A stretch of DNA of 64,000 nt from Zavarzinia aquatilis (GCF_003173035.1 NZ_QGLE01000002.1:496001-560000), one strand, 5' to 3'. Shown: positions 16,536-25,748, counted from the stretch's first letter. Notes: generated by a model from the sequence alone, not told the origin. Program-made: numbers and translations.

Positions 16536-17405
16536 ATGACCATCTCCGCCGAACGGCTTCTCGACTGGGTGTTCCCGGTCAGGAGCCAGTCCTATGACGC
16601 GCGGGACGCGATCCTCTACGCCCTCGGCCTTGGCCTCGGCCGCGATCCGCTGGACGCGGCCGACCTCGGCTTCCTGCTCGAGGACCGGCTGAAGGTCCTG
16701 CCCACCTTCGGCGTCACGCTGGCGACGCCGGGTCTCTGGGTGAAGGAGCCGGAACTGGGCATCGACTGGGTGCGCCTCGTCCATTCGGCGCAGGCCGCGA
16801 CCTTCCACGCGCCCCTGCCGGCCAGCGCCCGCGTAACCTCCCGCGCGCGCATCGTCTCGGTCGCCGACCGGGGCGCGGGCAAGGGCGCCGTCGTCGTCCT
16901 TGAGCGCCGGATCGAGAGCGAGCTGACCGGCCTTCTGTTCTGCACCCTGCGCCAGACCCTGCTGCTGCGCGGCGACGGCGGCTTCGGCGGTCCGCCGCCG
17001 GTCCGGGACGAGCTGCCGGCGCGCCCGGAGCGGGAAGCGGATGCCGTCGTCGCGGTGCCGACCTCGCCCCGCGCCGCGCTCATCTACCGCCTGTCCGGCG
17101 ACTGGAACCCGCTCCACGCCGATCCGGCGGTCGCCGCCAGCGCCGGCTTTTCCCGGCCGATCCTGCACGGTCTCGCTTCCTATGGCATGGCCGGGCGCGT
17201 GGTGCTCGGCGCCTTCGCCGGCAACGACCCCTCTGCGCTGCGCCATCTCGCCATGCGCTTCTCGGGCATCGTCCTGCCGGGCGATACCCTGAACTTTCGT
17301 CTGTGGCGCGAAGGCGACCACATCCATTTCACTGCCCACCTCGGCGAGCGCCTGGTGCTCGACCAGGGTTACGCCGAACTGAACGGGGAGAGCACGCCAT
17401 CATGA
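16536..17405 (+). CDS. MaoC-like hydratase-2 (MFE-2 hydratase type)
   Basis: 289 residues from ATG 16536. It has two hot-dog halves, as in the hydratase-2 domain of MFE-2. The N-terminal half includes YALGLGLGRDPLD and VLPTFGVTLATPG, and the C-terminal half carries the active-site motif YRLSGDWNPLHADPAVAASAGF with the Asp, Asn and His expected, followed by PILHGLASYG. It hydrates trans-2-enoyl-CoA to the (R)-3-hydroxy form for the SDR upstream. Its stop overlaps the next start (ATGA at 17402). Confidence 0.9.
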   Translation: MTISAERLLDWVFPVRSQSYDARDAILYALGLGLGRDPLDAADLGFLLEDRLKVLPTFGVTLATPGLWVKEPELGIDWVRLVHSAQAATFHAPLPASARVTSRARIVSVADRGAGKGAVVVLERRIESELTGLLFCTLRQTLLLRGDGGFGGPPPVRDELPARPEREADAVVAVPTSPRAALIYRLSGDWNPLHADPAVAASAGFSRPILHGLASYGMAGRVVLGAFAGNDPSALRHLAMRFSGIVLPGDTLNFRLWREGDHIHFTAHLGERLVLDQGYAELNGESTPS

Positions 17406-18388
17406 CCGTCATGCACAAGGGCTCGCGGGAACTCGCCCATTCCCTTCGCCGGGGCCTGCGGCTGCCGGTCTTCGCCGGCCCCATGTTCATCGCCTCCACG
17501 GCGAAACTGCTGGTCGAGCAATGCAAGGCCGGCATCATCGGCTCCCTGCCCGCGCTCAACCTGCGCTCGACCGCCCTTCTCGATCAGGCGCTGACCGAAA
17601 TCCGCGCCGAGCTCGCCGCCCATGACGCGGGCCATCCCGGCAAGCCGGCGGCGCCCTATGCCATCAACATCGTGGCGCATAAGTCGAACGACCGGGTGGC
17701 CGCCGACCTCGAGGTGATCGTCGCCCACAGGGTGCCCATCGTCATCGTCTCGCTAGCGGCGCCGGCCGAGATCGTCGACGCCATCCACGGTTACGGCGGC
17801 CTCGTCTTCAACGACGTGATCAACAACCGCCATGCCGTCCGCTGCGCCGAATCCGGCGTCGATGGCCTGATCGCCGTCGCGGCCGGGGCCGGCGGCCACA
17901 CCGGCAATATCTCGCCCTTCGCCCTGATGCAGGAAATCCGCGCGTGGTGGGACGGGCCGCTCGCCCTGTCGGGCTGTATCGCCAACGGTCGCAGCGTGCT
18001 CGCCGCGGAAGTGCTGGGCGCCGACCTCGCCTATATCGGCTCGCCCTTCCTCGCCAGCGAGGAAGCGAATACCCAGCAGGGCTTCAAGGACATGATCGTC
18101 GCCTGCGGGGCTTCCGACATCGTCGTGACCAATTGCTTCACCGGCGTGCCGGCGACCTTCCTGCGCCCCTCGATCGAGGCCAACGGTCTCGATCCCAAGG
18201 CGCTGGTCCGCGCGCCCGACGCCGAGATCAACATCAAGGACGGCGGCAGCAACGCCAAGGCCTGGCGCGACATCTGGAGCGCGGGACAGGGCATTGGCGC
18301 CATCGACCGCAGCGAAAAGGCATCCGAGTTCATCGGTCGTCTCGCCCGTGACTACGAGCAGGCGAAACAAGGCCTGGCGGGTTACTGA
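17402..18388 (+). CDS. Nitronate monooxygenase-like FMN enzyme
   Basis: A 328-residue TIM-barrel flavoprotein of the 2-nitropropane dioxygenase family. Recognisable are LPVFAGPMFIASTAKLLVEQCKAGIIGSLPA at the start, VAAGAGGHTGNISPFAL (FMN phosphate binding) and GCIANGRSVLAAEVLGADLAYIGSPF. In lipid-degrading gene clusters members of this family are common and may be enoyl reductases or oxidases rather than true nitronate enzymes. Last gene of the rightward operon, followed by a clear terminator. Confidence 0.85.
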   Translation: MTVMHKGSRELAHSLRRGLRLPVFAGPMFIASTAKLLVEQCKAGIIGSLPALNLRSTALLDQALTEIRAELAAHDAGHPGKPAAPYAINIVAHKSNDRVAADLEVIVAHRVPIVIVSLAAPAEIVDAIHGYGGLVFNDVINNRHAVRCAESGVDGLIAVAAGAGGHTGNISPFALMQEIRAWWDGPLALSGCIANGRSVLAAEVLGADLAYIGSPFLASEEANTQQGFKDMIVACGASDIVVTNCFTGVPATFLRPSIEANGLDPKALVRAPDAEINIKDGGSNAKAWRDIWSAGQGIGAIDRSEKASEFIGRLARDYEQAKQGLAGY

Positions 18389-18419
18389 CTCTCCTCCCCC
18401 GCCAGGGCCTAAACTCGAA

Positions 18420-18455
18420 CGCCCACCGGAGATGATCCGGTGGGCGTCTTTTTTT
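18420..18455 (+). terminator. Intrinsic terminator of the thiolase operon
   Basis: CGCCCACCGGA (18420-18430) pairs with TCCGGTGGGCG (18436-18446) around a GATGA loop, followed by TCTTTTTTT. It ends the rightward operon and lies just before the convergent gene that stops at 18474. Confidence 0.92.
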
Positions 18456-18473
18456 GTCCGCTCGTCGTCAGGG

Positions 18474-19778
18474 TTACAGCGATGCGAGCGATGCCAGCGG
18501 CAGAGACAGCGGCGACGGCAGCGGCACGTCACCGAGCACACCGCCCAGCAGATTGCCGAGCGACCCCGTCCCGAGATTGCCCAGCATACTGGTCAGGGTC
18601 GCCGGGTCGGTCAGGCCGCCGAGCAGGGACGGTACCAGGTTCTCGAGAACGAACTGCGGCTGTAGGCTGCCCAGCAGCGCCGGCACGCCCTGAGCGGGCA
18701 ACAGGCTGACGAGATCGCCAACCAGCGGCAGATTCGCGAGCGCGCCCGGCGCCGTCGGCAGATCGCCGACCCGTGTCGTCTCCGGCGACAGGAGATTGAC
18801 CACCGAGCCCAGCAGATCGCCGACGACGGGCACGCCGTCCAGCGGTGTACCGGTATCCGTGGTGGGAAGGACCGAGTTCAGCACATCCGTGACCAGCGAC
18901 AGCGGATCGCTGGCCGCCGCGGCCGCGTTGGCCCCGACCGACGAAGAGGGCGTGGAGACCGGCTGGATTTCACCGAAACCATCGCCGCCCGAGAGCGCAC
19001 CAGCCGCCTGGCCGATGAAGCGCGTGCCGACCACGGACGACGACGCCAGGAAGATGTTGCGCCGGCCGAGGTTACGGTGAATTTCCTTCAGCGAGGGCAA
19101 GCCGGATTCGGTCTGCCCCTTCATGTCGTTGAGGTAGAAGCGCACCCCGGCGAGGCCGAGATCGCCGTTCTTGTCGAAGGCGCCCGAGGCAAAGAGCGCG
19201 ATGCCGTTCTCGGGCGCGATGCGGTACTCCATCTCGACATCGGCGCCGAGCTTGTTCTCGTCCGAATAGCTGACCCCGCCACCGAAGCGGAAATCCTCGC
19301 CGCCATAGAACGAGAAGCCGACACGGGCGAAGGCGCTGCCGTCGAGCAGATCGCCGCTGTTGAAGCCGGCCATGGCCTCGAGCGTGACTTTATCCAGGTA
19401 ATATTCGCCGATCGCCGAGACGCTGAATTGCGTCTCGCCGTCGACGACGAGGCCGGTCACCGCCGCGCCGAGCAGGAGTTGCTGCGGGTCACGATAGAAC
19501 AATTGCGCCGCGCCGCCGTAGTAATCGACGGAATCCGAGGCCATGCCCCCGATGCCGTCGATCTGCAGCCCGAGGTTCTGGCTGAGCGGCACTGTAACGC
19601 TGGGCGCGCCGCCCCAATAGCCGCCGTTCTCGTCGCCGCCACCGAAGGCATCGAGCTGGAAGCTGGTCTGCGCCACCGCGGCAGTGCTGGCTTCGCCCGT
19701 GCCCTGCGCGGCGACCCAGGGCGCCCCGATGACCATGGCGCCCGCGGCGACCGACGCCCAGATGTGTGAGAGTCGCAT
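18474..19778 (-). CDS. Secreted or outer-membrane protein with Pro-Val-Gly-Asp-Leu repeats
   Basis: 434 residues from ATG 19778, preceded by GGGACGGGAAAGA. Residues 1-25 (MRLSHIWASVAAGAMVIGAP plus VAAQ) are a signal peptide. Residues 40-210 alternate Gly/aromatic-rich strands (VDYYGGAAQLFYRD, FSFYGGEDFRFGGGVSY) as in an outer-membrane beta barrel. The last 190 residues are low in charge and rich in L, V, P and G, with repeated VPVVGDLLGS / LPLVGDLVSL / LGGVLGDVPLP units. These resemble the C-terminal repeats of the RTX protein at 48195. The gene stands alone between two terminators. I do not know its function; a surface protein is likely. Confidence 0.7.
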   Translation of the reverse strand: MRLSHIWASVAAGAMVIGAPWVAAQGTGEASTAAVAQTSFQLDAFGGGDENGGYWGGAPSVTVPLSQNLGLQIDGIGGMASDSVDYYGGAAQLFYRDPQQLLLGAAVTGLVVDGETQFSVSAIGEYYLDKVTLEAMAGFNSGDLLDGSAFARVGFSFYGGEDFRFGGGVSYSDENKLGADVEMEYRIAPENGIALFASGAFDKNGDLGLAGVRFYLNDMKGQTESGLPSLKEIHRNLGRRNIFLASSSVVGTRFIGQAAGALSGGDGFGEIQPVSTPSSSVGANAAAAASDPLSLVTDVLNSVLPTTDTGTPLDGVPVVGDLLGSVVNLLSPETTRVGDLPTAPGALANLPLVGDLVSLLPAQGVPALLGSLQPQFVLENLVPSLLGGLTDPATLTSMLGNLGTGSLGNLLGGVLGDVPLPSPLSLPLASLASL

Positions 19779-19928
19779 TCTTTCCCGTCCCCTGTTCCAT
19801 CCCCAAACCGGCTCCTGTGCGGCCGGCATTTCGATGGCTTATTCTAGCCGAGCATGGCCCGGGCAGACGGGGGTTCGTGCCGAAACGGGACTAACCTAAG
19901 TATGGGAGTCCAACCGCTTTGTGGCACG

Positions 19929-19953
19929 AAAAAGGGCGGCCGAAGCCGCCCTT
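19929..19953 (-). terminator. Intrinsic terminator of the acyl-CoA synthetase operon
   Basis: On the minus strand AAGGGCGGC-TTCG-GCCGCCCTT is a perfect 9-bp stem with a stable UUCG tetraloop, followed by further T residues. It lies 16 bases after the stop at 19969. Confidence 0.9.
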
Positions 19954-19968
19954 CCGGACTGTTCGCCG

Positions 19969-21519
19969 TCAGGCGACAGAGCGTTGCAGGCCGGACCAGT
20001 ATTTGGTCCGAAGATCCTTCTTCGATATCTTGCCGGTTCCCGTCATCGGCATGGTCTCGACGATGTCGAAGCTCTTCGGAACCTTATAGGTGGCGAGATG
20101 CTCGCGGCAGAACGCGGTCAGCTCGGCCGGGTCGATCTCGGCGCCGGCCGCCGGCACCACGACCGCCTTGATCGCCTCGCCCCAACGCTCGTCCGGTACG
20201 CCGATGACGGCAACGGCGCCCACGGCGGGATGGACCGACAATACATGCTCGATTTCAGCGGAATAGACATTCTCGCCGCCGGTCACGATCATGTCCTTCG
20301 CCCGGTCGACGATGTAATAGAGACCTTCGGCATCCTTCAGCGCGATATCGCCGGTGCGATACCAGCCGTCCCTGAACACCGACTGGGTCGCCTCCCTGTT
20401 CCGCCAGTAGCCGAGGGCAATGGCGGGGGAGCGGACGAAAAGCTCGCCCGGGCAGCCGTCGGTCACCTCCTCGCCCCTGTCGTCGAGAATGCGCATCTCG
20501 ATCAGCGGCAGAGGCCGGCCGCAGGATTTCAGCTTGGCCTCGTCGGTCAGGTCATGCTCCTCGGGCCGCAGCAGCGAGACGGCGCCCGCGGTCTCGGTCG
20601 CGCCATAGAACTGCATGAAGCGGCAGGGCATGGCGGCGATCGCCCGCTTGATCAGGCCAAGCGAGATGGGCGAGCCCGCGTACATGGTCAGGCGCAGCGA
20701 CGAATAATCGGTCTTGGCCGAATCCGGATGGTCCAGCAGCATCTGGATCATGGTCGGGGTCAACACCAGCAGGGTCGGGTGCTCCTTGCTGATCGCCGCC
20801 AGCGATTCAGCGGGATCGAAGCGGCGCAGGATGGTCAGCGACAGGCCGTTGTAAAGGCACTGCAGCGACAGACCGATGCCGAGCAGGTGGAAGTTCGGCA
20901 GCGCGAACAGGAAACTGTCGTCGTCACGCCACTGATAGGCGGCTTCGAGATGCTCGCACAGGCGCATCCGGTTGATGCCGCCGTGGGACAGCATGACGCC
21001 CTTGGGCCGGCCGGTGGTGCCCGAAGTATAAAGCAGGATCGCCGTGTCATCCTCGGACACGAAGAGGTCGGGCGCCGTCGCCGCCTGATCGGCGGCATAG
21101 GAATCGAGCGCCAGCCCCTCGCCGATCCGCATCATCGGCGGCAGGACGAAGGGCGCGCCCGGCAGCTGGGCCTGATGCTCCTTGTCGGCGATGATCAGCC
21201 TGGGCTGGCTGTCGGCCAGCACATCGGCCAGTTCCCCGGCGGCGAGGCGCCAGTTCAGCGGCAGGAAAGCCGCGCCCACCTTGGCCACGGCCAGCATGGC
21301 GACGAAGAACTCGTCGCTGTTCTTGCCGAGGAAGGCGACGCAATCGCCGCGCACGATCCCTTCCGCGATCAGGCGATGGGCGAGGCGGTTGGCGCGCTCG
21401 TCGAGCGCCTTCCAGGTCACCTCTCGCCCCTCGAACGAGAAGACGCGGCGGTCGGGGGCCTTGCGGCCGTAATAGGTGCTGAGATCACCAAGGGTGCGGA
21501 TTTCGGGATAGACCCACAT
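19969..21519 (-). CDS. Fatty-acid-type acyl-CoA synthetase (AMP-binding)
   Basis: A 516-residue ligase that activates a carboxylic acid to its CoA thioester with ATP via an acyl-adenylate. The P-loop YTSGTTGRPKGVMLSHGG, the QFYGATET adenine loop, DGWYRTGDIALKDAEG and the C-terminal TGTGKISKKDL with its catalytic Lys are all present. AGGAG precedes ATG 21519. It is last in a leftward operon with a dienoyl-CoA reductase-like SDR and a crotonase. The chain-length preference is not evident. Confidence 0.92.
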   Translation of the reverse strand: MWVYPEIRTLGDLSTYYGRKAPDRRVFSFEGREVTWKALDERANRLAHRLIAEGIVRGDCVAFLGKNSDEFFVAMLAVAKVGAAFLPLNWRLAAGELADVLADSQPRLIIADKEHQAQLPGAPFVLPPMMRIGEGLALDSYAADQAATAPDLFVSEDDTAILLYTSGTTGRPKGVMLSHGGINRMRLCEHLEAAYQWRDDDSFLFALPNFHLLGIGLSLQCLYNGLSLTILRRFDPAESLAAISKEHPTLLVLTPTMIQMLLDHPDSAKTDYSSLRLTMYAGSPISLGLIKRAIAAMPCRFMQFYGATETAGAVSLLRPEEHDLTDEAKLKSCGRPLPLIEMRILDDRGEEVTDGCPGELFVRSPAIALGYWRNREATQSVFRDGWYRTGDIALKDAEGLYYIVDRAKDMIVTGGENVYSAEIEHVLSVHPAVGAVAVIGVPDERWGEAIKAVVVPAAGAEIDPAELTAFCREHLATYKVPKSFDIVETMPMTGTGKISKKDLRTKYWSGLQRSVA

Positions 21520-21548
21520 CGTTTCTGTCTCCTGGCCTTTCGTCGCCG

Positions 21549-22337
21549 TCAGCGGCCCGCGAAGGTCGGGCGTTCCTTGTCGCGGAAAGCCAGCAAGGCC
21601 CCCCGCGCATCCTGCGTGCCCGCCGAACGGGCGATCGAAGCCGCCTCGAGGGCGAGCTGCGCCTCCAGCGGCTCGTGGCCGACGGTCTGGAACAGGCGCT
21701 TGATCTCGCCATAGGCGAAGCTGGGGCCGGCGGCCAGCTGGCGGGCCAGGGCTTCGGCCCGGGCGGTCAGCTCTTCCGGCGCGGTCACCTCGTCGGCGAG
21801 GCCGGCCGCCTGCGCCGCCGCGGCATCCAGCGTCTCGCCCAACAACAGGAAACGCTTGGCCCGGGCATGGCCCAGCCGGCGCGACAGCATGATCGAGGCC
21901 CCGGCGTCGCAGCTGTAGCCGATGCCGGTATAGGCCGAGACGAAACGGGCCTTGTCGGACGCCAGCACCACATCCGCCCCGGCGACGAAGGCCGTCATGC
22001 CCCCGGCACAGATACCGTGAACGGCGGCGATCACCGGCGCGTTCAGGCGCTGCAGGCGGGCAATGCCGTCATGCAGATCGCCGGCCCAGCGCGTGACCTT
22101 CGCCGGCAGGCCATCGAGGTCGGCGGTGAAGGCATTGATGTCGCCGCCGACGCTGAAGGTCTTGCCCTCGGCGGTGACAAGGACGGCGCGGACGTCGGCC
22201 CGGGCGCCGAGTTCGATCGAAACCGTGCGGATATCGGCGCAGAAATCGCCGTCGATCGGATTGCCGCGTTCGCCTTGCGTGAAGGTCAGGTGGGCGACGC
22301 TGTCACGCACGTCGAGCCGCATGGACGGCAGGTTCAT
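21549..22337 (-). CDS. Enoyl-CoA hydratase/isomerase family protein
   Basis: 262 residues from ATG 22337, seven bases after AGGAGG; ATG 22343 is too close to that site. The oxyanion-hole motifs are KTFSVGGDINAF and HGICAGGMTAFVAGADVVLAS. At the position of the second hydratase Glu the sequence reads SCDAGASIMLSRRLG, with Asp rather than Glu nearby, so it could be an isomerase or hydrolase. The C-terminus KERPTFAGR is the standard crotonase ending. It is coupled to the SDR upstream (13-base gap). Confidence 0.88.
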   Translation of the reverse strand: MNLPSMRLDVRDSVAHLTFTQGERGNPIDGDFCADIRTVSIELGARADVRAVLVTAEGKTFSVGGDINAFTADLDGLPAKVTRWAGDLHDGIARLQRLNAPVIAAVHGICAGGMTAFVAGADVVLASDKARFVSAYTGIGYSCDAGASIMLSRRLGHARAKRFLLLGETLDAAAAQAAGLADEVTAPEELTARAEALARQLAAGPSFAYGEIKRLFQTVGHEPLEAQLALEAASIARSAGTQDARGALLAFRDKERPTFAGR

Positions 22338-22349
22338 GGTCATTCCTCC

Positions 22350-23273
22350 TCAGCCGACGGTGCGCTGCTGCTTGTCGCGTTCCGACGCGGCGCGGATTCT
22401 CTCGCGCGCGGCCGACCATTGCATGTCGGTGAGATCGGAGAGCCCGGCGAAAGTACTGGGGGCCGCGAGATGGTGACCGCCGTCGACGGCGATGGTCTGG
22501 CCGGTCAGATAGTCGCAACCGTCCGACATCAGGAAGATCATCAGGTTCTGCAGCTCCGGCATCCGGCCAAAGCGGCGCAAGGGCACCTGATCCGACTGGG
22601 TCGCCCCGGCCGAGGTCTCGGGGATGGGGTTCAGCTTCTCCCACGCGCCTTCCGTCGGGAACGGCCCCGGCGCCACGGCGTTGAGGCGAATGCCATAAGG
22701 CCCCCATTCGACGGCGAGGGACATGGTCATGGCATGGATCGCCGTTTTCGCCATGGCGGCGGGCACGACGAAGGCGGACCCGGTCCAGACCCAGGTGACG
22801 AGATTGCTGATCACCGAACCGCGGAGGCCCTCCGCGATCCAGCGCTTGCCGAGCGCGAGGGTGACGAAGAAGGAGCCGTCCATGACGGTCGAGCGCACGG
22901 CCTCGTAGCCGCGCGGCGACAGGGTCTTGGTCGGCGCGACGAAATTGGCCGCCGCGTTGTTGACGAGACCGGTCAGCGGCCCGTCGGCCCAGATCCGTTC
23001 CAGCATCTCGTCGATCATCTCGGGCCGGCGCAGATCGCAGACCACCGGCAGAACCTTGCCGGACACACCTTCCGCGGCGATTTCCGCCGCCGTTTCCGCC
23101 AGCACGGCCTCGCGCCGACCGCAGATATAGACCGTCGCGCCATGACGGGCGAACCCCCGCGCGATTTGGGCGCCAAGGCCGCTGCCACCGCCGGTGACCA
23201 GGATACGCTTGCCCGCCAGGGCATCGTCGCGGAAAGGCAGGCCGACCGGCGCCGCCGCATCACTCTTCGTCAT
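22350..23273 (-). CDS. 2,4-dienoyl-CoA reductase-like SDR
   Basis: 307 residues. The N-terminus has TGGGSGLGAQIARGFA, and NNAAANFVAPTKTLSPRGYEAV matches the dienoyl-CoA reductase class of SDRs. The usual Tyr of YxxxK is replaced (VVPAAMAKTAIHAMTMSLAVEWGP), again a feature of peroxisomal/mitochondrial-type 2,4-dienoyl-CoA reductases, where Lys is kept. The expected reaction is NADPH-dependent reduction of a 2,4-dienoyl-CoA formed from unsaturated substrates. First gene of its operon; diverges from the CoA transferase at 23393. Confidence 0.82.
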   Translation of the reverse strand: MTKSDAAAPVGLPFRDDALAGKRILVTGGGSGLGAQIARGFARHGATVYICGRREAVLAETAAEIAAEGVSGKVLPVVCDLRRPEMIDEMLERIWADGPLTGLVNNAAANFVAPTKTLSPRGYEAVRSTVMDGSFFVTLALGKRWIAEGLRGSVISNLVTWVWTGSAFVVPAAMAKTAIHAMTMSLAVEWGPYGIRLNAVAPGPFPTEGAWEKLNPIPETSAGATQSDQVPLRRFGRMPELQNLMIFLMSDGCDYLTGQTIAVDGGHHLAAPSTFAGLSDLTDMQWSAARERIRAASERDKQQRTVG

Positions 23274-23392
23274 TTCCCCCCCATGGGCCCGCGGGCCATT
23301 AGGACATATGATTATTGTTAGCTAGTGTATTATTTGTTATGCCCCTGTCAACCTCCCCGTCCGGGAGCCTGTGGACAGCCTGAAAGGACGAC
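23274..23392. promoter_or_regulatory. Divergent AT-rich promoter region
   Basis: The stretch 23303-23342 is much richer in A and T than its surroundings and contains the palindrome TAGCTA with flanking ATTATT-type elements. It must hold promoters for the leftward SDR operon (start 23273) and the rightward CoA transferase (start 23393). I could not identify a regulator gene beside it, nor a match to the operators elsewhere in the window. Confidence 0.45.
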
Positions 23393-24106
23393 ATGGTGAC
23401 GCGAGCGAAAAAGGTCTACCCGGACGCGGTGACGGCCCTTGCGGGGCTGCTGCGCGACGACATGGTGATCATGGCCGGGGGCTTTGGCCTCTGCGGCATT
23501 CCCGAGAACCTGATCGAGGGCATCCGCCTGTCGGGCGTGAAGGGGCTGACCTTCATCTCGAACAACGCGGGCGTCGACGGTTTCGGCCTCGGCGTCCTCC
23601 TCGAGACAAAGTCGGTCAGGAAGATGATTTCGTCCTATGTCGGCGAGAACAAGCTGTTCGCCCAGCAGTATCTGTCCGGCGCGCTCGAGCTCGAGTTCAA
23701 CCCGCAGGGCACGCTCGCCGAGCGCATCCGCGCCGGCGGCGCCGGCATCCCCGCCTTCTTCACCAAGACGGGCGTCGGCACCCTGGTCGCCGAGGGCAAG
23801 GAGCTGCGCGAATTCAACGGCGAGACTTACGTGATGGAGACCGGCCTCGTCGCCGATCTCTCCATCGTCAAGGCCTATTGCGGCGATACCGCCGGCAATC
23901 TCGTCTACCGCAAGACCGCGCGCAACTTCAACCCGATGATGGCGACCGCCGGCAAGGTCACCGTCGCCGAGGTCGAGAATCTGGTCGAGCCCGGCAGCAT
24001 CGACCCCGACCATATCCACACGCCCGGCATCTTCGTCCAGCGCATCATCAAGGGCGCGGCCTACGAGAAGCGTATCGAGCAGCGCACCACCCGGAAGAAG
24101 ATCTGA
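23393..24106 (+). CDS. 3-oxoacid CoA-transferase subunit A
   Basis: 237 residues of the family I CoA-transferase alpha subunit (ScoA/AtoD type). [47 protein letters not shown] and [12 protein letters not shown] are classic motifs. With subunit B it transfers CoA, usually from succinyl-CoA, to acetoacetate or another 3-oxoacid. It may use acetoacetate released by the BKACE enzyme at 4681 or made by beta-oxidation. Subunit B starts 11 bases downstream. Confidence 0.95.
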   Translation: MVTRAKKVYPDAVTALAGLLRDDMVIMAGGFGLCGIPENLIEGIRLSGVKGLTFISNNAGVDGFGLGVLLETKSVRKMISSYVGENKLFAQQYLSGALELEFNPQGTLAERIRAGGAGIPAFFTKTGVGTLVAEGKELREFNGETYVMETGLVADLSIVKAYCGDTAGNLVYRKTARNFNPMMATAGKVTVAEVENLVEPGSIDPDHIHTPGIFVQRIIKGAAYEKRIEQRTTRKKI

Positions 24107-24117
24107 GGAGACCGCCC

Positions 24118-24759
24118 ATGGCCTGGACCCGTGAACAGATGGCCGCCCGCGCCGCCAAGGAGCTGCAGGACGGTTTCTACGTGAACCTCGGCATCGGCAT
24201 TCCGACGCTGGTCGCCAACTACATCCCCGACGGCGTGCATGTCACCCTGCAGTCCGAGAACGGCATGCTCGGCATGGGGCCCTTCCCCTTCGAGGGCGAG
24301 GAAGACCCGGACCTGATCAATGCCGGCAAGCAGACCATCACCGAGCTGCCGGACAGCTCCTTCTTCTCCTCGGCCGACAGTTTCGCGATGATCCGCGGCG
24401 GCCATATCGACCTGTCGATCCTCGGCGCCATGCAGGTCGCCGAGAACGGCGATCTCGCCAACTGGATGATCCCGGGCAAGATGGTCAAGGGCATGGGCGG
24501 CGCCATGGACCTGGTCGCCGGGGTGAAGAAGGTCGTCGTCGTCATGGAACATGTCGCCGGCAACAGCCCGAAACTGCTGAAGGCCTGTAACCTGCCCCTG
24601 ACCGGCACCAAAGTCGTCGACATGGTCGTCACCGACCTCGGCGTCTTCAGGATCGACAAGCAGGGCGGCACCGGCCTTACCCTCATCGAACTCGCCGAGG
24701 GCGTCACCCTCGACGAAATCACCTCGAAGACCGAAGCCGCCTTCGACGTCGACCTGTAA
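24118..24759 (+). CDS. 3-oxoacid CoA-transferase subunit B
   Basis: 213 residues. The catalytic Glu47 is in [13 protein letters not shown], and [27 protein letters not shown] and [11 protein letters not shown] are typical of the beta subunit. GGAGACC precedes ATG 24118. It completes the heteromeric enzyme with subunit A. A hairpin at 24767-24802 follows the stop. Confidence 0.95.
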   Translation: MAWTREQMAARAAKELQDGFYVNLGIGIPTLVANYIPDGVHVTLQSENGMLGMGPFPFEGEEDPDLINAGKQTITELPDSSFFSSADSFAMIRGGHIDLSILGAMQVAENGDLANWMIPGKMVKGMGGAMDLVAGVKKVVVVMEHVAGNSPKLLKACNLPLTGTKVVDMVVTDLGVFRIDKQGGTGLTLIELAEGVTLDEITSKTEAAFDVDL

Positions 24760-24766
24760 ACGAGCC

Positions 24767-24802
24767 GCTTCGCGTGCCCGTCACCAGGCGGGCGCGCGAA
24801 GC
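24767..24802. terminator. Convergent hairpin, possible bidirectional terminator
   Basis: GCTTCGCGTGCCCG (24767-24780) pairs with CGGGCGCGCGAAGC (24789-24802) with one T-G wobble and an 8-base loop. It fills the gap between the convergent CoA transferase and the gene ending at 24807. There is no clear T-run, so termination efficiency is uncertain. Confidence 0.55.
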
Positions 24803-24806
24803 AGCC

Positions 24807-25721
24807 TCAATCCGCCATTCCCTGCCATGGCAGACGATAGCCGGTCTCGTGCAAACCGTAACCGATGGTGCCGTCGGCGAGGCGATATTCCATCATGTGT
24901 TCGCGCAGGACGAAAGTATCGAAGGGGAACAGCCAGCCGAACAGGGGGCGGGCGGTCATCTCGTGGCGGCGCCCCAGTTCGTCGGTGAATACCCAATGCG
25001 CATGTTCGACCGCGAGACCGTCCGGCGAGAAGGTCAGGCGGTCCTCGATCGCCGTCACCCTGCGCCAGGCCTCGCCATCGTGCATCATGCGCATATAAGC
25101 CGAGCCGCCAGCGGTCGAAATCCCCCGGATGCCGCAAAACGCCATGCCATTGTCGAACACCGGCCAGGCCAGCCGATAGTGAAGCAGGGCGTCCCAGTTG
25201 CGCGGACCGGCGGCGATGTCGCGAAAGCCCTTGCCGTCGAGCGCGGCCATTTCGCCCCGGTGAGTGATGCTGCCCGTCACCGTGCTGGTGCCTTCGAGGT
25301 GGATGTGGGCGACCTCTCGGGCGAAGGCGCCGTCCTTGTCCTGCGTCATCGCGATACAATCCGCGAGGGGATGCAATTCGCTCCACACCAGATCGAAGCT
25401 GCAATCGGGTGAGGAGAAGGTGATGCGGGTGCGTTTCAGCGGCACCTCCGCATGGATGCGCATTCCCGCGATCTCGACCCCATCGGCGGGCCGGGCCAGC
25501 GTATGGGGCAGGTTGAGGTTGGTGCGCGTGAAAAGGGGGGAGCCATTCCTGAACACGATCACCCAGCTGTTGGCCTCCCCCTGGTTTTCGAGAAAGCCGA
25601 GGCGGATGAAGACGCCCAGGCACCGCACGGGATCATAGGCATTATAGTAGTAGCTCTGACCCCAGCGCGGATGGCCGTCGCCAGGGATGAGGCCTTCAAA
25701 TTTTTCGTAACTCTCGCTCAT
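24807..25721 (-). CDS. Conserved protein of unknown function
   Basis: 304 soluble residues with no signal peptide or membrane segment. I do not recognise catalytic motifs. It has a regular pattern of beta strands (WVIVFRNGSPLFTRTN, RITFSSPDCSFDLVWSELHPL, HIHLEGTSTVTGSITHRGEM, AMAFCGIRGISTAGGSAYMRMM) like lipocalin-related CrtC/AttH-type proteins. It closes a leftward operon with a phosphotransferase and a small helical protein. Such trios recur beside lipid and steroid catabolic genes, so a lipid-linked role is possible. Confidence 0.7.
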   Translation of the reverse strand: MSESYEKFEGLIPGDGHPRWGQSYYYNAYDPVRCLGVFIRLGFLENQGEANSWVIVFRNGSPLFTRTNLNLPHTLARPADGVEIAGMRIHAEVPLKRTRITFSSPDCSFDLVWSELHPLADCIAMTQDKDGAFAREVAHIHLEGTSTVTGSITHRGEMAALDGKGFRDIAAGPRNWDALLHYRLAWPVFDNGMAFCGIRGISTAGGSAYMRMMHDGEAWRRVTAIEDRLTFSPDGLAVEHAHWVFTDELGRRHEMTARPLFGWLFPFDTFVLREHMMEYRLADGTIGYGLHETGYRLPWQGMAD

Positions 25722-25748
25722 GATGAACTCATATCCCTGAATGGCGGA

